Shown here: positions 1-6,318 of the stretch, one piece after another
Layout of the letters: each line of letters opens with the position of its first letter
How positions within the stretch are numbered: the first letter of the stretch is position 1
Assembly: GCA_038751255.1 (NCBI GenBank)
Contig: JBCDGN010000109.1
Span: 1-12,030, forward strand
DNA: 12,030 bases
Source: JANSYP01 sp038751255
GTDB lineage: Bacteria > Pseudomonadota > Alphaproteobacteria > Rhodobacterales > Rhodobacteraceae
Direction: 5' to 3'
Notes under the pieces: generated by a model
The model's input: only the letters and a program-made list of their open reading frames with translations
Database searches by the model: none
Told to the model about the DNA's origin: nothing
Translations under genes and position numbers: made by a program

Positions 1-31
1 CTGCATTGAGTGGCCTCTCTCGCGTGGGTGC

Positions 32-667
32 TTATTTCGGACCGTGCCAATCGATCTGACAGATCTCGGCGGATCGACCGTCAAAATCCCAAACACGGCC
101 GAAAGCGCGCAGCCGTCCCTTATTGGCTGTCGCCACAGTCACGTCAGGGCCCATCCAGTATTGAGTATTGGTGATGACGAGGTCTTTGTCCGGATCCGCG
201 CCCGGAACCGGGATCACTTCTCCCTTGATCCGTTTGCCGACGACGAGACGTCGCGTCTTCCCTTCATTTTCGTAGGTGATCGGCTGACGTTCGTGGCCGA
301 GTATTTCAGACACAAGGATGCCGAACAGCCCGGTCGTCCCACGCGCTTTGCCAGACATGATCGTGACGAGCGCATCATAAGCTTCGTCAGTCGCACGATC
401 ATCAATGAAGAGTGCAACCTTCCAATTGCCCCGCGCCATGCGTTCTGGGATTTCGATCATCAGGCCGATATTCAGCCCCCCCAGATCAATGCCGCCGTAA
501 TCGCCTTTGTCGATGCGAATGCCACCCCAGGTCTGACAGTGTCCTTCGGTCGGCGGATGTTGTCCCAGCGAGACGACACAGGGGCAAAAAACCGTGCAAT
601 TGCAGTTCAGGATAAGCTCACCTTTCATAGTCCAAGGGACAGTTCCGACGTCAGCATCCAGTGCCAT
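32..667 (-). CDS. DUF1326 family Cys-rich protein
   Basis: Soluble protein of 211 residues, recognised as DUF1326 by its N-terminal pattern: a W-x-x-K-G start followed by a cysteine cluster (C22, C24, C28, C30, in NCNCTVFCPC) with C44 and H37 nearby. No membrane segment is visible. The cluster looks able to bind a metal, but no function is established for the family that I can state. The ATG at 667 was chosen because AGGAAAGGAAC precedes it, 14 bases after the stop of the DUF2182 gene; the SD overlaps that stop, which suggests coupling. The reading frame stays open upstream to 949, but that part overlaps the DUF2182 gene and looks non-homologous. M14 (in WTMKGEL) is a possible later start. 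It is the second gene of a two-gene operon. Family assignment is confident; metal binding is inferred. Confidence 0.85.
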   Translation of the reverse strand: MALDADVGTVPWTMKGELILNCNCTVFCPCVVSLGQHPPTEGHCQTWGGIRIDKGDYGGIDLGGLNIGLMIEIPERMARGNWKVALFIDDRATDEAYDALVTIMSGKARGTTGLFGILVSEILGHERQPITYENEGKTRRLVVGKRIKGEVIPVPGADPDKDLVITNTQYWMGPDVTVATANKGRLRAFGRVWDFDGRSAEICQIDWHGPK

Positions 668-681
668 GCGATGTTCCTTTC

Positions 682-1443
682 CTATACCCCAAGGACCGCG
701 ACCAACCCGGCTACGGCGATCAGCACCACGCCAAGCGGGCGGTCGAGCCAGCGGCCGATCCGCGGAAGTTTTTCGAGTGTCATGATGAGGGTCGCCACGC
801 TCATGAAAGTCAGGCTCATGACGCCGCCAACAAAAGCAAGCAGCATCAGCGCCCAGCAACAGCCCAAACAGGTCAGCCCCATTAGAAGACCCATGCGAAA
901 TGGGCCTTTGTCCCAGTGCTGCAAAAAGAAGCTGACGGGAGCGCGGCATTTATGCAGGCATGCCGCCTTATAGGCCGAAAACTGATAGGCCCCAGCGGCC
1001 AGAAGGAGCATCGCCGAAAGCTGTGCTGACCTGCTGTCGCCAAAGCTGCTGACGAGATCAGCGCGAAAAAGAGCCATCTGCAGCAATGAGGCGGCAACCG
1101 CAAACCCCCACCATACCCCAAGGAAACCAAGAGCAAGTGTCACCGGACGCGTCGCTGCACCGGACGCAGACAGGTCTCGGTAGGCCACAAATGCAGGCGC
1201 AGCGGTTGGAAGCATCATTGCTATTGCCATAAGTGCCCACATGAGCACGAGCCTGCCATAGCCTGCCAGATCCGGGGTCACCGCGCAGAGGCTTTCCCAG
1301 AAATCGGTTCCGAAAACGCGAGACGCGTCACGGATATCCGTCGGGATCGCCATGGCATATAGCAAGGCCCACGCCGCCAATACAGCCGCGAAAAGAGACA
1401 GCCATGACAAAGCCGTAGCAGAGCGAAGCGCTGCGATAGACAC
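682..1443 (-). CDS. DUF2182 integral membrane protein
   Basis: Inner-membrane protein of about 253 residues with roughly six or seven hydrophobic segments (near 14-34, 62-88, 103-124, 142-158, 184-210, 212-226 and 238-253). Signature motifs of the DUF2182 family (annotated as predicted metal-binding integral membrane proteins) are present: WALMAIAMMLPTAAP near 70-84, YKAACLHKCRAP near 159-170, and GLTCLGCCWALM near 190-201. The conserved Cys, Met and His residues within or next to membrane segments fit metal or redox handling, but this is inferred. Two starts are possible: TTG at 1446, or GTG at 1443. GGGGAGG lies 5 bases before the GTG but only 2 before the TTG, so GTG is preferred. DUF2182 and DUF1326 genes are often neighbours, supporting a joint role. 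Confidence 0.85.
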   Translation of the reverse strand: MSIAALRSATALSWLSLFAAVLAAWALLYAMAIPTDIRDASRVFGTDFWESLCAVTPDLAGYGRLVLMWALMAIAMMLPTAAPAFVAYRDLSASGAATRPVTLALGFLGVWWGFAVAASLLQMALFRADLVSSFGDSRSAQLSAMLLLAAGAYQFSAYKAACLHKCRAPVSFFLQHWDKGPFRMGLLMGLTCLGCCWALMLLAFVGGVMSLTFMSVATLIMTLEKLPRIGRWLDRPLGVVLIAVAGLVAVLGV

Positions 1444-1502
1444 CAAAGCCTCCCCTCTCTAGTGTTGCCTTTTTAAATGCCAGACCTTTAAATGCCTGAC
1501 AA
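1444..1502. promoter_or_regulatory. Divergent promoter region between DUF2182 and GntR genes
   Basis: Only 59 bases separate the divergent starts, so promoters and operators for both operons must lie here or run into the coding regions. On the minus strand a clear SD (GGGGAGG) serves the DUF2182 gene. On the plus strand no SD precedes the GntR ATG at 1503; the bases before it are part of a tandem repeat. An in-frame TGA at 1497-1499 rules out an upstream start. FCD-type GntR regulators usually bind their own divergent promoter, so autoregulation is likely but inferred. Confidence 0.5.
1472..1500. repeat. Tandem direct repeat TTTAAATGCC[A/T]GAC (candidate operator)
   Basis: Two copies of a 14-bp sequence, TTTAAATGCCAGAC at 1472-1485 and TTTAAATGCCTGAC at 1487-1500, are separated by one base and match at 13 of 14 positions. 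The 15-bp period is close to one and a half helical turns. The second copy ends two bases before the GntR start codon. This could be an operator of the adjacent regulator or of another factor. Binding is inferred. Confidence 0.5.
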
Positions 1503-2303
1503 ATGAAAATTGATCCCAACAGTACCGCCGACTATTCTGCGCAAATTGCCAAGTCTATTCGCGACGCGATCATCTCTGGCGACCTGATTGTCGACAACCG
1601 GTTGCCGTCGGAGCAAGAATTGGCCGAACAGTTTGACGTGTCGCGTCCGACAATCCGCGAGGCCCTCAAACGGCTTGCAGCACAATCGCTCATCCGAACG
1701 CAGCGGGGTGCATTCGGCGGAGCGTTTGTTCGGCGGTTGTCTTATGAAGACGCACGCAAGCAGCATATCACCACGTCGACGCTGCTTCTGAGCATGAACG
1801 ACATCAGCTTCGACACCGCATGCCAGGCGCGATACGCGATGGAGCGGTCCTGCGTCGGCCTCGTGGCCGAAAACCGGACCGAGGCGCATCTCGAAGCAAT
1901 GTCGCGAGAGCTGAAGGTCCAGCAATTGCCAGACCTTTCCGACGAGTCCTTTTGTGCCTCTGATGTGGGTTTTCATCGCGCGCTCGTTGATGGCACGGGA
2001 AACCCGGTCTTGTCCTACCAAATGGCGGGCGCCATCGAGGCCATGCAACCGCTGATGAATATGATCACATTCACAGACCGCTCTCGCGCCGAAATCGTCG
2101 AAATGCACGCCGGGTTGCTCGCAGCAGCCGCCAACCGCGATACCAAGCGATTGGACTCAGAATTTGCGCGGTTGGAAGACTACACGCTCAAACTCGGCCG
2201 TTCTGTATTCCAGAAGCGCAAAAGCCTTCGAACGAACAAAGGCAAAAGCAGTGCAGGTGCCAACTCCTCTCTCATTCTACGCCAAGACGGAAGCGAAACG
2301 TGA
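1503..2303 (+). CDS. GntR family transcriptional regulator, FadR/FCD subfamily
   Basis: Regulator of 266 residues. Residues 9-77 form the GntR winged helix-turn-helix (LPSEQELAEQFDVSRPTIRE from 34, then the wing with a GAFGGAFV motif). Residues about 100-240 are an all-helical FCD ligand domain. D154 and H158 (DVGFHRAL) and H202 (EMHAGLL) match metal-binding positions of FCD domains, but the last His usually seen in the C-terminal helix appears to be replaced in ARLEDY. The C-terminal tail from about 236 is basic and low in complexity. The ATG is the first possible start, since TGA lies six bases upstream in frame; no SD is visible, so translation may be leaderless or weak. It overlaps the crotonase gene by GTGA, implying coupled expression. 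The ligand is probably an acid or acyl-CoA, by family analogy. Confidence 0.9.
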   Translation: MKIDPNSTADYSAQIAKSIRDAIISGDLIVDNRLPSEQELAEQFDVSRPTIREALKRLAAQSLIRTQRGAFGGAFVRRLSYEDARKQHITTSTLLLSMNDISFDTACQARYAMERSCVGLVAENRTEAHLEAMSRELKVQQLPDLSDESFCASDVGFHRALVDGTGNPVLSYQMAGAIEAMQPLMNMITFTDRSRAEIVEMHAGLLAAAANRDTKRLDSEFARLEDYTLKLGRSVFQKRKSLRTNKGKSSAGANSSLILRQDGSET

Positions 2304-3106
2304 GCCAATCAATTGACATAGGGTCATTCGAAAACCTTGCTCTGGAGCAGCGCGAGGACGGCGTCTGGATTGTGACGTTGAACCGTCCCTCAAAACGCAA
2401 TGCGCTCGATATCGCGACAATAGAGGAACTGGTTCGTTTCTTCTCAGCCGCGCCGCATGTCGGGGTGCGCGCGGTGGTGCTGGCCGGTTCAGGTGATCAC
2501 TTCTGTGCGGGCCTTGACTTGGTCGAGCACTACAAGGCCGAGCGCAGCCCCGCCGAGTTCTGGCAGGTGTGCCTCCAGTGGCACGAAGCTTTCAACAAAA
2601 TGGAGTATGGCGGCGTCCCGATCATTGCCGCGCTACAGGGCGCGGTCGTCGGTGGGGGGTTAGAGCTTGCCAGTTCTGCCCATGTGCGCGTTATGGATCG
2701 CACGGCCTATTTCGGCCTGCCTGAGGGACAACGCGGTCTGTTCACCGGCGGCGGCGCAACGATCCGCGTGACTGATCTTATCGGTAAGGCTCGGACTGTG
2801 GACATGATGCTCACAGGCCGGGTCTACAAGCAGGAAGAAGCGGTCGAGGTTGGGCTGGCACAATACCTTGTCGATGGTTCTGCCTTTGATCGCGCACTGG
2901 CGCTCGCGGAACGCGCTGCGGAGAACTTACCTCTTTCGAATTTTGCGATTTGCTCGGCAGTTAGTCACGCGCGCAACATGTCTGCACTGGATGCTGCATA
3001 CGCCGAGGCCTGTGTCGCAGGTGTTGTGAATACGCAGCCCGACGCCCGGGCTCGGCTTGCCGCGTTCGCCGACAAATCCGCCACTCGGGTGCGACCTGAC
3101 CAATGA
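2300..3106 (+). CDS. Enoyl-CoA hydratase/isomerase (crotonase) family protein
   Basis: Cytoplasmic acyl-CoA enzyme of 268 residues, normal for the family. The first oxyanion-hole segment is GDHFCAGLDL (65-74) and the second is GAVVGGGLELA (114-124). Both acidic residues of hydratases are kept: E122 in GGGLELA and E142 in LPEGQRG, 20 residues apart as in enoyl-CoA hydratase. This supports hydration of an enoyl-CoA rather than an isomerase-only or inactive protein. The segment WHEAFNKMEYGGVPIIAAL and the LPEG-type second glutamate recall the branch containing methylthioacryloyl-CoA hydratase (DmdD) of Roseobacters; this is from memory and is weak. The GTG start overlaps the GntR stop by four bases, with only a poor SD (ACGGAAG). 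No acyl-CoA ligase or dehydrogenase gene is adjacent, so the substrate is unknown. Confidence 0.9.
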   Translation: MSQSIDIGSFENLALEQREDGVWIVTLNRPSKRNALDIATIEELVRFFSAAPHVGVRAVVLAGSGDHFCAGLDLVEHYKAERSPAEFWQVCLQWHEAFNKMEYGGVPIIAALQGAVVGGGLELASSAHVRVMDRTAYFGLPEGQRGLFTGGGATIRVTDLIGKARTVDMMLTGRVYKQEEAVEVGLAQYLVDGSAFDRALALAERAAENLPLSNFAICSAVSHARNMSALDAAYAEACVAGVVNTQPDARARLAAFADKSATRVRPDQ

Positions 3107-3406
3107 ACTGGTAGCGTCGACCACCTGGAAGCAGGAACCGCGTCCCCTCAAACCGTGCGCGAAATTGACAAGACCATCACCGATCTGCTTGTATATTCTT
3201 TCTCGTGATCCAAAACCATACGCCCCGCTCTGGCGCGCAATTCTCCTGGATAACCTGTTCCGTTCTTTGTCGTTCCCATGACCCAGCAGTCTTACGCCCG
3301 GGTCTCCGGCAAACCCAGAGCGGTTCAGGAGGCGCGGCTCCCCCAAGTACGTTGGATCACACACCAGGCCTGAGTTCGTTGCTGAAACAAGGGGCAAAAC
3401 ACATGT
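3107..3406. other. Apparently non-coding stretch left of the IS91-type relic
   Basis: About 300 bases after the crotonase stop contain no reading frame that I recognise. Open frames exist on both strands (for example plus 3205-3534 and minus 2927-3397), but they overlap recognised coding sequence or lack a plausible SD and family signature. No clear stem followed by a T-run ends the crotonase operon. The sequence may be the left flank of the mobile relic or decayed DNA left by its deletion. Confidence 0.4.
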
Positions 3407-3628
3407 CTAAATTCGCGTATGCCGGTTCTTGCAGCTGTTGTAGGCAATGTGATGGTGGTCGCATTTGGTGCAGCCCGCCACATGCCCGTCAAGAGCTTCG
3501 GTTCGGCAAGCCTCTATTTCAGACATCACCTTGAGTTGGCCGAGACTGACATGGCCAGCATTAGCCCGCTGCCACGCGGGGCCATATCGTCGAAAGATGT
3601 CAGCGATCTCTAGCTTGGGGCGCGGCAC
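3407..3628 (-). pseudogene. IS91-type transposase, N-terminal fragment only
   Basis: The 73-residue frame starts at GTG 3628, preceded by GGGTGGGTG, 12 bases after the recombinase stop. Its start (MPRPKLEIADIFRRYGPAW) and the stretch ANAGHVSLGQLKVMSEIEAC are typical of the N-terminal zinc-binding domain of IS91-family HUH transposases. Cysteines C52, C55 and C65 and the phrase YNSCKNRH match this zinc ribbon. Family members continue with CPKC and some 300 further residues carrying the HUH and tyrosine catalytic motifs. Here the match ends right after KNRH (about base 3417), followed by TRI and a stop. The fragment therefore cannot be an active transposase. The break is abrupt, which suggests deletion or rearrangement rather than gradual decay. 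Confidence 0.85.
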
Positions 3629-3640
3629 CCACCCGGGTCG

Positions 3641-4527
3641 CTACTCAAATCCTCGCCTAATGGTATGATCCTGCAGCTTTTCCAACATCTTGTAGGGGCT
3701 GACAGTGCCGCAGATGGTCTTGGTCGCAACATGCGTGTAGCGCGCCGTCGTGCTGAGCTTGGAATGCCCCAACAGTACCTGGATCACTCGGACATCCGTT
3801 CCAGCCTCTAGCAGGTGCGTAGCAAAGCTGTGACGCAGGGTATGCAAAGTCGCAGGCTTGTTGATCCCAGCCATATGTTTGGCGGACGTGAACACACGGT
3901 TCAGTTGGCGTGGCGACAGCGTCATGATCTTGGGTTTGCACGGAAACACCCACCCCTCGGGCCGCGCTTCCCCCCAGTAGCGCGCAGCAAATCCAACAGG
4001 GAGGGTGACAACAGGGCCTTGCGATCTTTGTTATTCTTGCCCTCGTCGACATGGATCAGTATCCGGCTGTTGTCGATATCCGAGACCTTAAGGTTGCAGG
4101 CCTCAGATGCCCTCAATCCTGCGCCATAGCTGATCCCCAAGGCCGCGCGATACCAGGGGCCCGGTCCTGGAACCGCCGTGAGCAAATCGCCAACCTCTTC
4201 GACGCTCAAGACAAGGGGCAGCTTCTTCGCCTTGCGCCGGAACTGCATGTACCGCTTCATCTCCTCGCGCCCGCACGTAATGCCGAAAAAGAACCGCAGC
4301 GACACAATCCGCGCGTTGAACACGCCGGTCGAGACCCCGTTATCGGTCATGTGAAGCTGATACCCGCGCAACTCGTCTGGCGTCGCTGTATCGGGCGAGC
4401 GCTCGATGAACTCGGTAAAATTCCGGACCGCCCTGATATGGGCCTGCTGGCTCTTCGGCGACATACCGCGAACGCGCATATCCTCGATCAGCCACTCACG
4501 CAGCGAGGCCGTCTTATTCTCCTTCAT
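3641..4527 (-). pseudogene. Tyrosine recombinase of IS91-type element, frameshifted
   Basis: A phage-integrase-type recombinase of about 295 residues in two frames. The first part (ATG at 4527, strong SD AGGAGG) carries the SAM-like core-binding domain and the start of the catalytic domain, with R139 in YGAGLRASEA and K164 in the DEGKNNKDR hairpin. After A183 the frame is lost. The other frame continues from base 3979 as YWGEARPEGWVF and keeps HTLRHSF, LLGHSKLSTTARYTHV and the end at 3641, so the HxxR, H and catalytic Tyr are all present. The best fit is loss of one base between 3979 and 3980. A run of six G (minus strand; 3970-3975) lies beside it, so a sequencing error or -1 slippage cannot be excluded. 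This type of recombinase commonly precedes IS91-family transposases. Confidence 0.88.
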
Positions 4528-4536
4528 GGAAGCCTC

Positions 4537-4572
4537 CTGTCATCAGATTGAGAAGCCTCAATCGTCAGACAG
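4537..4572. repeat. 36-nt inverted repeat upstream of the recombinase gene
   Basis: Outer arms CTGTC (4537-4541) and GACAG (4568-4572) enclose perfect inner arms GATTGAG (4546-4552) and CTCAATC (4557-4563) around an AAGC loop, with a 4-by-4 internal loop (ATCA/GTCA). It begins nine bases upstream of the recombinase start and adjoins its SD. It may be the terminal hairpin of the IS91-type element, a binding site for the recombinase, or an mRNA structure limiting its translation. There is no T-run, so a terminator is unlikely. Confidence 0.6.
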
Positions 4573-4637
4573 GTCAGAAAGATCGCAAGATACGCGCCGT
4601 AAGGATCGGCTTAATACGCCAGCCACAAGCGCCATTG

Positions 4638-4649
4638 CCGCTATAGCGG
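4638..4649. repeat. Perfect 12-bp palindrome CCGCTATAGCGG
   Basis: A perfect dyad sits 25 bases beyond the stop of the NTF2-like gene, in the gap between that gene and the recombinase relic. It could be a weak terminator stem for the NTF2-like gene, but on that strand no T-run follows. It could equally be a chance palindrome or a protein site. Confidence 0.35.
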
Positions 4650-4674
4650 TTTCTTCCTTCCTCATGTTTCCAAC

Positions 4675-5121
4675 CTAGTCTGGGTAAACAGGATGGTTGC
4701 CGCTGGCAAAGGGCTCCTCGATCGGCTTAAATATGTCCCAATGCTGAACGATCTTCCCATCAACCACACGGTATATATCGACAACAGCGACCCCTAAAGC
4801 GCCCTCCACTGGGTAGAAAACGGAGTGATCAACGACAAACTCGCCCTCAGAGATCATCCGAACGCTTTCGAAACGCGCTTCGGGAAGTTCGGACAAGAAC
4901 TGTTCCCAGAAGCCTTTCAAAGGCTCCAGACCGTTGGGCAAGTTTGGGTTATGTTGCTTGAGATCGGTGGCGACGAATTCGTCAATGCGGTCGAACTCGC
5001 GACCGTTGACGACCTTTTCGACATATCCATGCACAATTTCCTTTTCGGCTTGGCCTGCAAGGATTGGGCTGGAGGCTGATAGTGCGAAGACTACCGCTGT
5101 TCCAAGTCTCAGTGCTTTCAT
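4675..5121 (-). CDS. Secreted NTF2/SnoaL-like protein
   Basis: Protein of 148 residues. Residues 1-22 (MKALRLGTAVVFALSASSPI) form a signal peptide with a short basic start, hydrophobic core and likely cleavage shortly after ILAG, so the product is periplasmic. The rest matches the NTF2/SnoaL cone fold: HGYVEKVVNGREFDRIDEFV, then DLKQHNPN, GLEPLKGFWEQFL and a terminal strand VDGKIVQHWDIFKPI. The HNP and QHWD motifs are typical of proteins annotated as SnoaL-like or predicted ester cyclases. Catalysis is not proven and the substrate is unknown. The ATG at 5121 has GGAG about ten bases upstream and gives the signal peptide; an upstream in-frame ATG at 5190 would bury it. It is divergent from the LysR gene, which often regulates such a neighbour. 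Confidence 0.82.
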   Translation of the reverse strand: MKALRLGTAVVFALSASSPILAGQAEKEIVHGYVEKVVNGREFDRIDEFVATDLKQHNPNLPNGLEPLKGFWEQFLSELPEARFESVRMISEGEFVVDHSVFYPVEGALGVAVVDIYRVVDGKIVQHWDIFKPIEEPFASGNHPVYPD

Positions 5122-5209
5122 TTCTTCAATCTCCAAGTTGCAGTCTCTGGATTTACTGAATGTTTCATGATTAAAAAAATAGAATGCCATTATCTATAGG
5201 ATCAGGAAT
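5122..5209. promoter_or_regulatory. Divergent promoter region between NTF2-like and LysR genes
   Basis: The 88-base gap is AT-rich, with an A-run near 5173-5179 and a TCATGA dyad at 5166-5171, unlike the GC-rich surroundings. LysR regulators generally bind such shared regions at T-N11-A dyads, but I cannot single out one confident site. AGGA at 5198-5201 is placed eight bases before the TTG start of the LysR gene. Confidence 0.45.
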
Positions 5210-6121
5210 TTGGATTATCTGAAGCGAAGGGATCTCGGCCTTCTTCTGACGTTAGACACGCTGATAGAGACGCAAGGGGTCACGTCTGCTGCCAGAAAGC
5301 TAGGTCTCAGCCAGCCGGCCGTCAGCGCTCAGCTTTCGACGCTGCGCCACCTCTTTGATGACCCCATCCTTGTCGGCAACGCACATGGAATGACGCCGAC
5401 CCCGCTCGCGATGGGGCTCCGTGACGACTTGCGGCTTCATCTTGATGCGCTGAACAGGTTGGTGACGAGCAACCGAGTGTTTGATCCCGCAACAAGTGAA
5501 CGAACATTTAGGATCTTAGCGACGGACTACACGCAGTCCGTCCTCCTAATCCCATTTGTTGCGGAACTTTCGCGATGCGCTCCAAATCTTCGTGTGGCAT
5601 TGCAACCAGCCACATCCAATAACAGTGAGAAGCTCGCGCATGGGGCTGATCTGGCCGTTGTTTCAAAGAACATGACCCCGTCGACTTTTCCCGCCCGTCT
5701 ATTGTTCCGAGACGTATTCAGACTCGTTTGGAGGCGCGGGAATCCCAACCTGACAGAGGCGATAGATGTCGAACAGTTCTGCCGTCTGAGCCATGTGCTG
5801 GTGTCGCCAAAAGGAGGAGGCTTCGTAGGTGTTGTCGACGATGTCTTGAAAGCGATGGGCCTAAAAAGAGAAGTTGCAATTTCGGTACCCCATTTCGGGG
5901 CAGCCATTGATCTGATATCACGATCTGACTTCTGCGGCGTGCTCCCTTTGCGGGTCATGGCACCATTTCGGCAAGAGCTAGAAGAGAGTGACCCGCCAAT
6001 CGATCTGCCTCAATTCGATGTCTTGGCCAGCTGGCACGCTCGCCTTTCAAAGGATCCAGGACATATCTGGCTCAGAAAAGCCCTGGCTGAGTTTGCGCGT
6101 GACGGGGCAGTTCCAAGTTAA
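5210..6121 (+). CDS. LysR family transcriptional regulator, NodD-like type
   Basis: Regulator of 303 residues, the usual length. Residues 8-67 form the LysR winged HTH (LDTLIETQGVTSAARKLGLS, then QPAVSAQLSTLRHLFDDPIL). The linker FDPATSERTFRILATDY (91-107) is typical of the NodD/nitroaromatic-sensing branch, and the remainder is a periplasmic-binding-like effector domain. The TTG start at 5210 fits the usual N terminus of this branch (MDYLKRRDLGLLL) and has AGGA eight bases upstream. It is divergent from the secreted NTF2-like gene, so that gene is the likely target. The coding sequence looks lower in GC than the dehydrogenase region to the right, and the pair is flanked by two broken recombinase genes, which hints at horizontal origin. 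The effector is unknown. Confidence 0.9.
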   Translation: MDYLKRRDLGLLLTLDTLIETQGVTSAARKLGLSQPAVSAQLSTLRHLFDDPILVGNAHGMTPTPLAMGLRDDLRLHLDALNRLVTSNRVFDPATSERTFRILATDYTQSVLLIPFVAELSRCAPNLRVALQPATSNNSEKLAHGADLAVVSKNMTPSTFPARLLFRDVFRLVWRRGNPNLTEAIDVEQFCRLSHVLVSPKGGGFVGVVDDVLKAMGLKREVAISVPHFGAAIDLISRSDFCGVLPLRVMAPFRQELEESDPPIDLPQFDVLASWHARLSKDPGHIWLRKALAEFARDGAVPS

Positions 6122-6318
6122 GCAACTGCTCAGTGAACTCCGGCTTCCGCTTTTGGCTGCTGAGCCATCAGTCAAGTGTCGCACAGCGGCCTTTGTCCGT
6201 CTCCATGACCCGAGCTTGGCCTGAAACACCGCTCTACCCTTGGGTTGAAGCAGGGGAAACACCTCGCTTGGGTTTCGTCATGTTTCTCCCCCTGGAACGA
6301 TGCATACCAGCGATCCGC
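6122..6318. other. Non-coding junction DNA beyond the integrase break
   Basis: This stretch lies between the LysR stop and the point where integrase homology ends. No family is recognisable in any frame. On the minus strand a strong SD (AGGGGGAG) precedes an ATG at 6281, but the frame closes after 15 codons (stop 6234-6236). That may be the 5' stub of a gene that replaced the integrase 3' end. An imperfect dyad, GCTCAG near 6127 with CTGAGC near 6160, was also seen and is weak. Confidence 0.4.

Larger units (their letters stand above)
3407..4572 (-). mobile_element. Decayed IS91-type element (recombinase plus truncated transposase)
   Basis: The recombinase-transposase order with a 12-base gap is the standard arrangement of this IS91 subgroup, so both pseudogenes belong to one element. 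The right limit is set provisionally at the outer end of the hairpin at 4537-4572, because IS91-type termini carry hairpins. The left limit is the break in the transposase at about 3417; the origin end, which should follow the transposase 3' end, is missing. The element cannot move by itself. Confidence 0.7.

Noticed and set aside
668..949. N-terminal extension of the DUF1326 frame
   Set aside because: It overlaps the end of the DUF2182 gene, resembles no domain, and a strong SD precedes the ATG at 667.
44..973. 309-codon plus-strand open frame
   Set aside because: It lies antisense to the DUF1326 and DUF2182 genes, which have clear family motifs. Its translation is low in complexity and shows no domain.
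2927..3397. 156-codon minus-strand frame
   Set aside because: A large part is antisense to the crotonase 3' end. The rest has no recognisable motif.
3205..3534. 109-codon plus-strand frame beside the IS91-type relic
   Set aside because: Its second half is antisense to the recognised transposase fragment; no SD or family pattern supports it.
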